Of a DNA stretch of 64,000 nucleotides, positions 1 through 11,984 are shown piece by piece (positions within the stretch are counted from its first letter, which is position 1; every line of letters starts with the position of its first letter). Both the position numbers and the translations under genes were made by a program. This stretch comes from Carya illinoinensis. Taxonomy: Eukaryota; Streptophyta; Magnoliopsida; Fagales; Juglandaceae. Under the pieces are notes generated by a model. That model was not told the origin of the DNA, ran no database searches, and saw only the letters and a list, made by a program, of their open reading frames with translations. The stretch is taken from the NCBI RefSeq assembly GCF_018687715.1, contig NC_056767.1:5462001-5526000 (forward strand), given 5' to 3'.

Positions 1-451
1 CCAATAGTATCAGTGCACGTATCTCATCATCAAATTCAATTTCAACAGATGACAATTGATTTGTGATGGTATTAAAATCATTCAGATGTTGTGTAACAGA
101 CGTACCATCTGCCATTTTCAAATTGAATAACTTTCTCATCAGATGTACCTTGTTATTCGCTAACGGCTTTTCATACATACCTGACAAAGCCGCCATGAGA
201 TCCGCAGTCGTCTTCTCCTTGATGACGTTGTGTGCAATGAATCTCGACAGGGTTAATCGATTAACCCCCAGAACCTGTCGATCCAACAGGTTCCAATTAG
301 CATCATCCATCTTTTCCGATGGCTTCCCCAATAGTGGAAGATGAAGTTTCTTCCCATAGAGGTAGTCCTCTATCTGCATCCTCCAGTATCCAAAATCTGT
401 GCCATCAAACTTCTCGATCCCCGATACCTTCAAATCATCTCCAACCATCAT
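1..451 (-). CDS. Ty1/copia gag polyprotein, N-terminal part, open to the window edge
   Basis: Read on the minus strand from ATG at 451, an uninterrupted frame runs off the left edge (about 150 codons). It starts MMVGDDLK and has the copia gag N-terminal pattern: IEKFDGTDFGYWRMQIEDYL, then a Trp-bearing segment (ANWNLLDRQ) and a UBN2-like stretch (TTADLMAALSGMYEKP, NNKVHLMRKLFNLKM, SVTQHLNDFN). This protein packages the element RNA into cytoplasmic particles. The start is supported by position: a tRNA primer site and then an LTR lie directly upstream (474-486 and 489-1028). No stop or frameshift is visible in this portion, so the insertion may be fairly young. Protease, integrase and RT must lie outside the window. 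Family assignment is by motif recognition only. Confidence 0.88.
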   Translation of the reverse strand, partial: MMVGDDLKVSGIEKFDGTDFGYWRMQIEDYLYGKKLHLPLLGKPSEKMDDANWNLLDRQVLGVNRLTLSRFIAHNVIKEKTTADLMAALSGMYEKPLANNKVHLMRKLFNLKMADGTSVTQHLNDFNTITNQLSSVEIEFDDEIRALILL

Positions 452-473
452 TTTTCCTCAGACCTGAACCTTG

Positions 474-486
474 GCTCTTGATACCA
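474..486 (-). other. Primer-binding site of the left copia element
   Basis: On the minus strand TGGTATCAAGAGC lies between the LTR and gag. It is a one-base variant of the TGGTATCAGAGC primer site complementary to the 3' end of initiator tRNA-Met, as used by most plant copia elements. It fixes the inner LTR boundary at 489. Confidence 0.8.
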
Positions 487-488
487 AT

Positions 489-1712
<1,224 letters not shown>

Positions 1713-2955
1713 GATCAAGTAAAGTGAATAGGCCAATGTTTCTGGAGTTCTCCGCTTCAACTTTGTTGCGAATTGAATGTTCTGCTGGTCATGTTCTTTA
1801 ATAATAAAAACATGAACGAAAACAGTATCTTTTTGCAGTTCATGGAGCAAGATTGATTAAGAAGCTCCAAAGGTTATCGTTGAATGGCAAGTTAATTGAT
1901 TAAGAAAATAATATATATAACCAAGTCAACATTAGTTAACAGTAACACTGCTTGGCAAGTGGGCTGTATTTGTAATAGATCTTGTTTCTATACAAAGAAA
2001 GGAAACAAATTCTTTGTTATGTGCAAGAGTTAGAGCAAGAGGATTCAAAAATAAAAAAAGTCTACTTGCAACCTGTTGGGGGAACCTATGCATACCCAAC
2101 ATCCACATGTATAAACGAACAATTTCGCTTCACATACCAAACGACCTCGTATTCGGCTAGGGTGCATTTAAGCCCTCCCTTTCCTTCGTCTACTCATAGA
2201 ACATGTTCTTCACATCCTAAGGGAAATGAATCAGAGGATAGTAATGATTTTGAGGTTGAGGCTTCATTTCGAATGGAGCTTGTCAGCTTGATGGTGGCGA
2301 TAGGTAAATGTTTTTCTGAAATGGGTTTTTTTTTCAATTAAGTTATTTTCCATTTTAATTATTACTTTTCCTCCCTGTTTCATCCAATTTTTTCTTTTAA
2401 TGTGATTTTCAATTCACGAGTTACTTGCTCAGCTGCTTGGCCTTTTGAGTTTTCCTTTGGGCTTATTTGATGAAGTTTTCAGTTGCGGTTCCTGGTGTCG
2501 TTTTTCTTTAGTCTTCAAAAGTTTTTTAATGAAGTTTTGCTTTGATTTTTTTTATCACTTTTGGGCTCAAGAACTTTTGCGGGGGCTTTCAAATATGCTA
2601 AATACAAAAGTTTATAGCAATGGTGGTTTTGGATAGTTTACCGGGGATTTCATGGTGGCTTAATAAAACGGAACAGATTTTTTTGGTCGGCCTTTAATTA
2701 GTCCTTTTGAAACTTTTGAAACCTTTAACGACTTGTGATTTTCATTCTTGCAATTTGTAGCCTGTCTTCAACTGAGAAATACTCGGCCTTCACTGTTTCT
2801 GATTGTATTTTTTTTTTAAATACTGCCACATCAGCCTGCGAAGGTTTCCCACAGGCGGTTGTCTATAGAAGAGCTATTTTTTATTTTTCATAAACATTTC
2901 GACTAACGTGTCCCGCGATTCCTCAAATGTTATGCATCCCAACTGTCCCTAGCTG
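1713..2955. other. PRISE 3' flank and unassigned AT-rich sequence
   Basis: About 1713-2045 is the old 3' flank of the PRISE pseudogene. It recurs at 3082-3385 and in part at 36246-36335. From 2046 to 2955 I see T-rich sequence with no supported gene. The open frames at 1982-2341 and 2445-2636 have no recognisable domain. Confidence 0.5.
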
Positions 2956-3081
2956 GGAGGGGAATCTTTTATTAATAGTATGTACTAGAGCAAAGAGCAT
3001 GGATTCTTGGGGTTCAGGAACTCCAGGAATTCCTTCATTTCCTAGATAGATAAGATGAAAGGCTACAAGATTGTACCTTGA
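2956..3081 (+). pseudogene. Second PRISE-family 3' tail (fragment)
   Basis: About 40 codons repeat the end of the PRISE pseudogene at 1575-1712: [26 protein letters not shown], ending in TGA at 3079-3081. There are in-frame stops where the first copy has Asn and Trp. The downstream 300 bp (AAGTGAAAAGGCCAATG onward) also matches the flank of the first copy, so a gene end plus its 3' region was duplicated locally. No upstream exon accompanies it. Confidence 0.78.
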
Positions 3082-3536
3082 GAAAGTAAAGTGAAAAGGC
3101 CAATGTTTCTAGGCTTCTATATTTCATGTTTGTGAATTGAATGTTCTGCTAGTATTCTTTAAAAGCATGAACGAAAATAGTTATTGTATTGCATTTTATG
3201 GATCTAGATTAATCAATGAACTCCTATGTTATTCTACATTTTCTTGTAAGTTTGTAACTATTATTAGACAAAAGGTTATCCTTAAATGGCAAATTTATTG
3301 AATGAAAAAACATTATATGTAACCAAAGTGGGCATTAGTTAGCATGGCAACTCGGCTGTACTTGTAATATACCTTGTTTTAGCATAGATAAGGAAGGATT
3401 TTTATACCAAATTCTCATCCTATTTAGTTTATCATATTATTATGGGGTTAAACAAATAAAGAATAGAAATATAACTATTACATCACTATAAAGTATGTCA
3501 AGAGTGTAATATATAACATTACCCTATAAATGACCA

Positions 3537-4542
3537 GTATTAATTAGGGTTGTGCATATGACCAGAAAAGCTATTGGACCAGATTAAAATGGCCCACCTG
3601 ACCTAGATTTTATTGGGTTATTCTTGTTCAGGTCTCCAACCTGACTAGTTAATGGAATTGTGTTTTAGTTTCAACCCATCCGACCGTCCGAGTATAAAAG
3701 CATAGTTATCTTCATTCTCCAACCTTAGCCACCCAATGTTTACTTGCAAGTTTACCCAGTCAAAAAAAGTCTCCTTCAGTCTAGAGGAACCTGAAAAAGA
3801 CACGATATTAAGAGCTTCTGATGCATAGAACCTTAAACTTGTGTAGGTACATATTTCCCCAACCCTTATCACCTTGCATATATATTTTCCCCACCCTCAT
3901 CACCTTGCAACTTCTGATGCATCTAACCTTAAACGAGTTAGTATGGCATTAATTCGAGGTGATGCAGCTTCATGGAAATGGTTCTCGAAAGGGTTTTCCA
4001 ATTATATTGCAAGAGAAGCGACTAATATATGTCTTTGTGCAGATGAAGATAAAAACCTTCTTAACCAAATTTCTGATGAAGAATGCTCTCTAGTTTATTG
4101 GATTCTTGTCGATAGTGCAAACCAGCTCGGAGGGGTCGAGGTTGGACATGAGGGTCTCATATTGAACAAAGTATTTGCTCCGATTAGAACTGAGGACTGT
4201 GCAAGAGGACCAGGAGTCCACAAATCCAGCGTCGTGTGAGCCGATCTCCCCGAGGGTGCCCGGTGGCGAGAAGGAAAACTGTGTTGTGGTAGTAATTTTA
4301 GGAAGTATCTGGTTACGGAGGTTCTGGGTTCAAGGGAAGCAAGGAAAAAAAAAATAAAAATAAAAAAAATAAAAATAAAAATAAAAAAACCTAGATAAAT
4401 CATACAAGCCAAACCTGGGTTTATTTTAATTGGGTCAAATCGGATCGGGTTGGCTCCTTAGCTAGAAACCCTTTGTGTCCGGTCCGGTCCGGTCAGGTAT
4501 TAACTCGACTCTTCTTGGCCAGGTTGCATGCCTAGTATTAAT
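3537..4542. mobile_element. hAT-like non-autonomous transposon, 990 bp, with exact 8-bp target duplication
   Basis: The element occupies 3545-4534 and is bracketed by an identical 8-bp direct repeat GTATTAAT at 3537-3544 and 4535-4542. Ends are TAGGGTTGTGCA on the left and, reverse-complemented, TAGGCATGCAACC on the right: short imperfect inverted repeats beginning TAGG. Eight-base duplications with TAGGG-type ends are characteristic of hAT elements. There is no transposase. Inside lies an open frame (3874-4239) and an A-rich tract (4347-4388). The right-hand copy of the same element (50898 to about 51705) has lost its left end. Confidence 0.72.
3874..4239 (+). CDS. Unidentified 121-codon ORF inside the hAT-like element
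   Basis: This frame encodes MALIRGDAASWKWFSKGF, IAREATNICLCADEDKN, DEECSLVYWILVDSANQ and VGHEGLILNK. I do not recognise the family. Codon-like similarity persists in the diverged copy near 51150-51500, where a TGA and a TAG interrupt it, so it is more likely a captured gene fragment or an old element gene than chance. The ATG at 3874 is merely the first in the frame; the recognisable part starts near residue 23 (ATG 3943). Confidence 0.3.
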   Translation: MHIYFPHPHHLATSDASNLKRVSMALIRGDAASWKWFSKGFSNYIAREATNICLCADEDKNLLNQISDEECSLVYWILVDSANQLGGVEVGHEGLILNKVFAPIRTEDCARGPGVHKSSVV

Positions 4543-5513
4543 AGCACTATTTAATGAATCATGACGAGAATGAAAAACAATCAAACTTGTCCATATATGA
4601 TTAAGTTGAACTTATAAAATTAATATAGCCAATTATATTACTGATTTTTATTTAAAAGTAGTAGTTTTTTAGCTTGTCTAATGCCTACTTTTTTTATATT
4701 GTCTCAAATTGCATCATTTTATTTTGGACACTGTATAAGTAATTTTTAGTATCTCTTTTTATGAAAATAAGAAATTGTGAAATTTGTTATAAATAACATC
4801 GAAAGAAAGAAGAGTGAGCATGTAAGAAAAAAGGTTGTTAATCAAAATTTTGGAGATCAAAATATTGACATTGACACTCTTTTTTCAAAAAAATATTTAT
4901 CTTTATATATTATTATATATTATAAGCAGCTATCCACCTAGCTATGATGTATTTTCAACATTTTTTTTCAAGTTCGACCCTTCGCTTTTACCATTTCCCA
5001 TTTTAATCCCTTAGTTTTTCTTTCATTTGCTCGCTTTTAAGTTTTTAGCCTTTTTATATTTTGGTCTTTTACTATCCGCTTATAAACATTATTTTTAGGC
5101 AAATGATTTCTCTCATTTCTCTCATCTCTCTCTATTAGCCTGTTATCTAGATCTGCTTCAGATTTGTACTGCAGAATGCGGGACAGCAGTTCTTTCTTCA
5201 AGGAACAGGAACTGGTCTTCTCCTCTACGTCTAGGTATAAATTTTGTAAAAATATAGATCTTTTTTTTTTTTTGCATATTGTCAAAGATGATCCGGGATT
5301 GATCTATTCTCTCTCTGGTTGTATTCGTTTTCCCACTTTCAATTTTGTATTTTTTTCCTTTATCTATTTTTCTGGAGAAACGATGGTGAGTAACAGAGGC
5401 AGCCAGGTCGATGGAAAAGCCTGTTGATTCTTCACGTAGGATTGTTCTTCACGTTTAATGGAATCCACCTGTGTCTCTCTCTCTGCACGCCATTTCTGTG
5501 TGTCTCTCTCTTT

Positions 5514-7681
5514 TGTGATATCTTGTTTTTAAGTATATTTTCATTGAAATAGTATTTTAATTTAATTAAAATATTGGTTCTTTTATTTTAAATTATCGTA
5601 TTTTAATTGAATTTATTTAGCTGTGAAAATTATTTTGTAGTGCTTTCTTAATATTAACTATTATTTTGAGTTTTAATTACTGTTTAATTTATTTTAATTT
5701 GTTTTTGGATTTAAAATTTTGTTATTAGTATTTACTAGTTATTTATTATATTTTAGCTAGATGTGATGTTTAAATTATTTTATTCATTTTATAGCTTTTA
5801 AAGTTATTTTCGTTAGATCAGTTTCTAGACTCCAGAGGTGAGGACTGTCCCTCATTTCTTTTACCCATATTTTCTTTTTCTCTTTTTCTTTTTCTCCTTT
5901 CTCTTTCTTTTCTCTTTTTCTTTCTTTTTCTTTCATTTTTCCTCCCGGTTTCCTCTCTCCCCGCGTACACTCTCTCTCTCTCTTCACTCCCGCCCATTTT
6001 GCTTCAGCTGCCCAAGCCGCCGCCGCTCGCAGGTGTGGCCATCACCACCCCCACCATTCAGTCCCCCACCAGCTAGCGCACAACCCCACATATTTCCAGC
6101 CCCTCTTGTGCCGCGGTGGGCTCCTCCAAGTCGCACGGTTTTTCTCCCATTTCGCCCCCGCCGTCGTTCCACCTTCGGCCACCATCTCTTCGAAGTATCA
6201 TCAACGACCTCTTACTGTCCTAAACCACCTATTTCCAGCTCTGATCTGTTGTCGGAGCAGCCCCCACGAGCTCATCTTCATTTTAGCCGTTTTTTACTTC
6301 CACCGCCGTTTCCTCCACCACCCACGGCCAACTCTCTCTCCCACTAGCTTCATAAATACCTCTAGACCATTCCCTATCAATTCCAAGCCTTGGATCGTCC
6401 CCATTCAAAAGTGGGTATTTTACAATCCACAGTCATAGTGTATTTTATACTGTTACGTTGCTTTTTCTTCACAGTTTGCAGCCTCTTGATCCTTCAAAAA
6501 TTATTATATAGCGCTATAAGTATTTTTCAAACTCTATTTTGGATTTAAATATATTATTACTTTTACAATAAATTCATTGATTGGTTGGTTATTCCAGACT
6601 GAGTCTGAGGAGTCAGGGATCGGATGGATTTGAGAACGGAGTTGTTTGTTTATTGTTGATATTGAGATTTGTTGGATAAATTGTGTCTTGAGGTATGCAT
6701 TGCATGACACATTCATGTGCATGTATTAAATTGAGAAAAATTATTTTTATCAGTGTAAATGGATTTTCGTATGCGTGTGTATCACGACCCCAAGCTGAGA
6801 TGGGGCATTATCTCGGTGGAACTCCTCTGGTCAATCGGGAGCGTGATATACTGAGTGACGTCCCCTGAGTTGTCGCTAGGCCGACAACGGGAGCGAGCGG
6901 GATGGTAACGCTCTCGTATCGACTCTGTGGCCCTCTGCTGGCGGGAGTTAGAGGATGCTTGGCTACATACGCGCGGGCGCGGAACTGGGCATCGCTCGTT
7001 ACGAAATCACACGCATGGTCGTTACCCGTTGTGTGACGAGGGGAGCCAGGATGTGCGAATGACCCCTAAGGGAGGACATAGTGCATTCGATTTAATTGGA
7101 TATTGTTTTGAAATTGGATTTTGGGCCAAATGAGACTTTTGGTGTAAGTTGGAAATGAATTGTTTTTGGGGCCAAATGGGACTTTTGGAGTGCGTGCAAA
7201 AATGTGAATTTATGGAACATGTGCATTTGGCATCCTTTCATACATATTGTTGACTTTAATATATTTTTATCTTGTAGCGTTTGGATTATTACTTACCTGT
7301 GGCACCATTTTGGCACTGTAGATTTTGATGCAAAGGTTGAGGAGGAGAAGCTGAGTCCGAGGAGGCGGCTCCGCCAGAGTATTGACTTGGAGTCTTTTAT
7401 ATTAAAAATTATCTCTACTAGTTTTTATGTCTTGTAATTTGATTTTAAAATAATATTTGAGACTTGTAATATTTTATTATGTGTGATTTAAACGAGTTTG
7501 TATTTAAGTAAAAATTCTGGTACTTAGTTATAAGACTTATATTATCTGCTGCGTGATTTTATTGTACACTTGTTGCATGTTTACACACTTGGCACTTGGT
7601 GATGGGATGTGTAACCCGTGTTGTCATTATCCCGACGCTTCGATTTCCGCATATCCGTACGTGGGAGTTGGGGGCATCACA
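5514..7681. mobile_element. Solo LTR, 2168 bp, probably Ty3/gypsy (Tekay/Del-like)
   Basis: It starts TGTGATATCTTG and ends GGGGGCATCACA, a perfect 6-bp terminal inverted repeat TGTGAT/ATCACA. Flanks are TCTTT (5509-5513) and TCTCT (7682-7686), a 5-bp duplication with one mismatch. The homologous position in the right copy (about 59330-59340) is uninterrupted, which confirms the insertion. There is no coding sequence. The pyrimidine-rich leader-like zone (5860-5980), proline-rich GC-rich zone (6000-6330) and ACGACCCCAAGCTGAG block (6783) resemble the long LTRs of chromoviruses; that family label is inference. Confidence 0.75.
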
Positions 7682-7702
7682 TCTCTCATAGCTTCTCCCT
7701 CT

Positions 7703-7705
<3 letters not shown>

Positions 7706-7741
<36 letters not shown>
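7706..7741. repeat. Poly(T) run of about 36 bases
   Basis: A mononucleotide run lies just outside the solo LTR. The right copy has a shorter run at the matching place (59355-59367), so it expanded after the duplication. Confidence 0.9.
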
Positions 7742-7742
<1 letters not shown>

Positions 7743-8328
7743 GCTTTTGATAGACTTTTGAATGTATTCGTAGGATGAAGCGCGAGCTGTCAATACTAGT
7801 GTGTGAGACCATGCGGCGGGGCAGTTGGGGGGTAGGAGTTTTTTTTTATTTTTTTCTCTCAAAATGCATGCATGCGGGACCAGCTTCTTTCAGTTTTGAG
7901 GCATGGATGGAAATGCAAAGGAGTTGATGCAACACGAAGAAGGCACCACAGCAGGTTTTTTGTTTCTTGGTGCTGCCACACTCAGGCACGAGCAGGGTCC
8001 TTTTTCTCTTAAAAACGCGGCAGCACATGGGTTGTTTTGAAAAGAAACAGAAGAGGTCTTTTTGGAGTTCTTAAGGATGCAAGACAGGACTTCGCTCCTC
8101 TATTTAACTCGCAGAAATGCAAAGGGTTAGGAGTTTTATTTTTTGAGTCTTTTGGGTTGGAGAGCATAGGAGGGGGAAAAGAAGTAGAGTAGCGCCGTTG
8201 TAGCCCCTTGAGGGGCCTCCATCTTCAGTAATTTGAATTTTATGGTGTATATTTTACATCTTTTAACTTAGAACCATTCGGTTTGGGAATTCTATTTCCT
8301 ACTTGATTCACTAGATGGTAGTTATCTA

Positions 8329-8542
8329 TGAAAGAATTGAAAGAACTCTTGAAAAACATACCAGTGACTTGTATATTCTCATATATATAAACAGAGTTGT
8401 TAAAGAGATTATGTATTTGTTACAGGAGATAAGAATTACAATAGATTTAAATACAAGTTAAATGATAAAATGATAACTGCCAAACATCACGGCAGGCAGC
8501 AACGTCTGCAAGCTACCCAGTTTGAACTGGATGATCCTTATC
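8329..8542 (-). repeat. 3' LTR of the Ale-like copia element
   Basis: It matches 11574-11795 with scattered differences, including a shorter TA microsatellite (8382-8388). Its outer end is 5'-TGAAAGAATTG on the plus strand. Confidence 0.82.
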
Positions 8543-9139
8543 CTTTTCATTCCCCCGTAAACTAGCGGGGAGATCCAACATAGAAAGTTTGTCCCGTACA
8601 AAACAAAAATGATCAGCTATGTGGCCCTTGGTGGAAATATCCGCAGGTTGCAATGAAGTGGGGACGTATTGTGGAACGATGTCACAGTTTTCCACCTTTT
8701 CACGGACAAAGTGGTAATCGACTTCAATATGTTTAGATAGAGCATGGAAAATAGGATTGGAAATAAGGGCTAAAGCACTGATATTATCACACCACACAAC
8801 AGGAGCAGAGTAAAGTGAAACCTTCAGCTCACACAAGAGCATACGCAGCTAATATACTTCAGCCGTAACAAGAGCTAAGCATCGGTATTCCACCTCAGTA
8901 CTAGATTTGGAAACCACAGGTTGTTTCTTGGCTGACCAAGAGATGAGGTTAGAACCCACATAAACACCATAAACACACGTTGATCGTCTATCGTTAGGAT
9001 CACCAGCCCAATCATAATCGCAGCAGGCATTAATAGAGAAGGAACCGGGTGTGTAAAAGAGATCATAATCCATCGTATTCTTCAAATAACGTAGCACACA
9101 TTTGGCTGCTATCCAATGAGCAGAGCTTGGAGCTTGCAT
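8513..9139 (-). pseudogene. Copia RNase H domain
   Basis: Two collinear open stretches (9139-8849 and 8842-8513) separated by a stop encode the typical copia tail: HWIAAKCVLRYLKNT, DYDWAGDPNDRRST, SWSAKKQPVVSKSSTEVEY, VVWCDNISALALISNP and HVEVDYHFVREK-like IEVDYHFVREK. The DEDD-type positions (Asp in DYDWAG, Glu in STEVEY, Asp in WCDN) are still visible. RNase H removes the RNA template during reverse transcription. The internal stop (8843-8848 region) makes it non-functional as one polyprotein. Confidence 0.85.
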
Positions 9140-9408
9140 GTGTTGACAGAGCTAATTTACTGAGTATCCGATGTCGGGACGTGTGAGGCTGACATATTAT
9201 TACAAGGCACCTACGGCTTGCCTATACTCAAGAATCCGAGAGAGGGTCTCTAGCAAACTTGGATAGTTTGGAGCCTGACACAAGGAGCTCGATAAGGTCG
9301 GATGCCAAGAAGCTTTACTCGATCTAAAAGATCAATAATATATCGTGTTTGCCGAAGGTGCAACCCGGAAGGAGAACGTGTGGCCTCAATTCCTAGGAAG
9401 TACGTTAA

Positions 9409-10293
9409 CTATCCAAGATCCTTCATGGCAAACTCAAGTGACAGATCAGAAATAAGAGATGTAATGAAGTCTCGATCATTAGACGTGACAAGAATATCGT
9501 CCACATATACTAATAAAAATACATGCACTGAACCATGGTGATCAGTGAACAAGGAGGGATCAACTTGTGAACTATGAAAGCCAAGGGACAACAATGCAGT
9601 GGATAAACGATTAAACCAAGCTCAAGGAGCTTGCTTCAAACCATAGAGAGATTTATGAAGCTTACACACAAACTTGGGGTGCACGAGATCCTCAAAGCCT
9701 TTTGGTTGTGTCATATATACCTCTTCTTCTAAAATTCCATGGAGAAAGGCATTAGAGACATCAAGTTGCCTAATATCCCAGTTGAAAGAAACGGCAAGTG
9801 CAAGAACCGTACGCACAGTAGAAGGTTTGATGACAGGGCTGAACGTATCATGAAAATCAATACCACTTCTCTGTAAATAGCCAACAGCAACTAGTTTAGC
9901 CTTGTGACATTCAATGCTTCCATCAGGTCGACATTTAAGCTTAAAGATCCATTTGTAGGGAACCACATTTTTACCAGGAGGACGGGAGCATAAAGACCAG
10001 GTTTCATTTTTCAATAACGCCTGAAACTCACTGTTCATTGTTGTATGCCACTCGGGTATAGATGCTGCTTGAGCATAGGTCTGAGGCTCAGAGATGACCA
10101 CACCTGCATGCAAAGCTTGAAGAGGGTGACAGGTAGAGTAATATAATTGAAAACTGGGAAAGCTACAAGGCTTAAGATGGCCAATTTGGGATCTGGTGAT
10201 CATATGAGTGGAAGACATGTGAAAAAGGGGTGCTTTGTCTTGGTGGTAAGGAGGTTCACTATCTTGGGAAGAAGGAAGCTGGCTAGTAGACAT
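9409..10293 (-). pseudogene. Copia reverse transcriptase domain
   Basis: Two frames, 10293-9622 and 9594-9409, give a recognisable [103 protein letters not shown], then after a short break FLLVYVDDILVTSND with the catalytic YVDD intact. The break (9595-9621) contains an in-frame stop. It is collinear with integrase upstream and RNase H downstream. Confidence 0.9.
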
Positions 10294-10310
10294 AGTGGAA
10301 ACAAGAGAGG

Positions 10311-10979
10311 CTATAGGAATGTTGGGATGGCCAGAAGTGAAAAGGGGTGTAGAGGAATGAAGAACACGTTCGGGTGAGGTAGAATCATGAGAAACAATAG
10401 GTGAGGAAGGAGCAGGACTCTGAGAAGAAATAGGGGAAGAATTAAATATATGTGAGGGAGGAGATAAAAGTAAGTTATGAGAATTACCTGGGGGTGCACG
10501 TTGCTGGCAGAGTCAGTGAAAATGGATTGTGCATGAGCTGGAAAATTACCTTCGTCAAATATCACATTTCGATAAATATCCACACGCCTGGAAAATGGGT
10601 CAAAGCATCGAAAACCTTTATGATTAGAGCAATAACCGATGAAAATACAGGGTGTGCTACGATAAGATAGTTTATCAGTTGAGTAAGGATGAAGAAATGG
10701 AAAACATTGACATCCAAAAGCTCTAAAATATGTGAAGTCAGGAGGAAGGTGAAAGAGGCATTCATAGGGTGATGAATAATCAAGAACTTTGGTGGGTAAA
10801 CGATCAATAATGAAAATAGAGGTTAGAAAAGCATCCACCCAAAATTTCTTAGGTAAGCTGGATTGGGCGAGAAGAGTGAGACCCATTTCCATAATATGAC
10901 GATGTGTTCTCTCTGCAAGGCCGTTTTGTTGTGCGGTATGAGGACATGAGAAGCGATGAAAAATTCCATTGGCACTCAA
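10311..10979 (-). pseudogene. Copia integrase core, C-terminal part
   Basis: The frame encodes FSCPHTAQQNGLAERTHRHI, containing the third catalytic acidic residue region (QNGxAER), followed by LPKKFWVDAFLTSIFIIDRLP, YECLFHLPPDFTYFRAFGCQC and CIFIGYCSNHKGFRCFD, the standard copia integrase end. It continues the integrase begun in 11407-10976 after a frameshift. Confidence 0.87.
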
Positions 10980-11533
10980 AAATTGCTTAAAAATGTTGGA
11001 ACAATATTCACCACCATTATCACTTTGAAATTGTTTAATGGTGTAATTAAATTGTTTTCCACTAAAAGCTTCAATTTAACAAATGTAGAATAAACGTCGG
11101 ATTTATTAGAAAGGGGAAAGAGCCAACAAAAATGAGTGAAGTCGTCAATAAAAATTACATAATATCGACAACTGCTTAATGAAGGCGTGGAAGTGGACCA
11201 TACATCAAAATGAATTATTTCTAGAGGAGCCATAGATTCACTTGAAGAATTTGAAAATGGCAATTGTTTCGACTTGAAGAACCAGCCAATTACCGTTTGG
11301 TCCTTATACTGCCAAACCACATAAGCAGAATTAAGAAGACCTTGGGCCTTTTGTTCATCATTGAAAAATTGAGGAGGACTAGGTTCGGAACCATCAACGA
11401 TTCCCATGAGACCATAGCTTCAGAACAGATGAATTAATTGAGCACTCCAGGCAAGAAAGTTAGTTCCATCAAGTTTGGTGAAAATAACCTGAGCGGGAAG
11501 GTGAAAGGCAACGGAAGATGTAGCAGCAGCCAT
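10976..11533 (-). pseudogene. Copia gag N-terminus fused by deletion to integrase
   Basis: From ATG at 11533 the frame encodes MAAATSSVAFHLPAQV and LDGTNFLAWSAQLIHLF, a typical gag start. After a stop (near 11422) comes MGIVDGSEPSPPQFFNDEQK and AYVVWQYKDQTVIGWF, which is still gag. It runs straight into SMAPLEIIHFDVWSTS and YYVIFIDDFTHFCWLFPL, which is integrase (HxDxW and DD-type positions). Zinc knuckle, protease and the zinc-binding start of integrase are missing, so an internal deletion of about 1 kb joined gag to integrase in frame. Confidence 0.82.
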
Positions 11534-11573
11534 GGGATCTACAGAAGCGTTAGCTATAGCCTGGCTGATACCA

Positions 11574-11795
11574 TGAAAGAAATGAAAGAACTCTAGAAAA
11601 ACATACCAGAGACGTATATATTCTCATATATATATATATATAAACAGTGTTTTTAAAGAGATTATGTGTTTGTTACAGGAGATAAGAATTACAATATATT
11701 TAAATACAAGTTAAATGATAAAATGATAACTGTCGAACATCACGCCAGGAGGCAACGTCTGCAAGCTATCCAGTTTGAACTGGATGATCCTTATC
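11574..11795 (-). repeat. 5' LTR of the Ale-like copia element
   Basis: It is flanked on its inner side by TGATACCA (the primer site in reverse). It carries an expanded TATATA run (11622-11640) absent from the partner LTR. Confidence 0.82.
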
Positions 11796-11984
11796 AGTTT
11801 ATCTTGCTCCCTTAAGCTTTTAGACAAGTATTAAATTTCGGTTTTGCCTGGTCATTGATTTTCCTTTTAATAAATTGGCCTAGACTCTCTAACGTCTTGG
11901 TCTTTTTTTAAAAATAAAAAATTACATTTAAGGTGTTTTGCTCATAAGGATCGATGGGGAAGAGGTCGCTAAACAAGTCGTGTA

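Larger units (their letters stand above)
3645..8245. repeat. Segment A, left copy (interrupted 5514-7681)
   Basis: 3645-5513 and 7682-8245 match 50898-52314 and 58890-59905 in the same order and orientation, with many substitutions and small indels. Landmarks shared by both: CTAGTTAATGG at the left end, the hAT right end with TAGTATTAATAG, the stretch CCAGGTCGATGGAAAAGCC (5405), the block around GGCATGGATGGAAATGC (7900) and the palindromic end CCCCTTGAGGGGCC (8203). In the left copy the TA-rich site at 5145-5160 (CCTGTTATCTAGATC) is uninterrupted; in the right copy the same site holds a copia element. I see no convincing gene in it. Confidence 0.8.
8329..11795 (-). mobile_element. Deleted Ty1/copia element, Ale/Retrofit-like, 3.5 kb
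   Basis: Similar LTRs of about 215 bp lie at 8329-8542 and 11574-11795; both contain GAACTCT..AAAAACATACCAG and GTTTGAACTGGATGATCCTTATC. Next to the right LTR is TGATACCA, reading TGGTATCAGCCAGGC on the minus strand, the primer site. Next to the left LTR, TCCTTTTCATTCCCCC is the polypurine tract read in reverse. Coding order on the minus strand is gag start, integrase, RT, RNase H. The element is shorter than the usual 4.5-5 kb because gag, protease and the front of integrase are deleted. I could not define a convincing target duplication. Confidence 0.85.

Noticed and set aside
5838..6347. 169-codon Phe/Ser/Pro-rich frame
   Set aside because: It lies in the pyrimidine-rich and C-rich parts of a solo LTR; low-complexity translation with no domain.
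7627..7812. Lys-rich minus-strand frame
   Set aside because: Translation of the poly(T) run at 7706-7741.
8324..11800. Possible target duplication for the Ale-like copia element (GTTATCTA against GTTTATCTT)
   Set aside because: The match needs an indel and does not abut both LTR ends, so I do not claim it.
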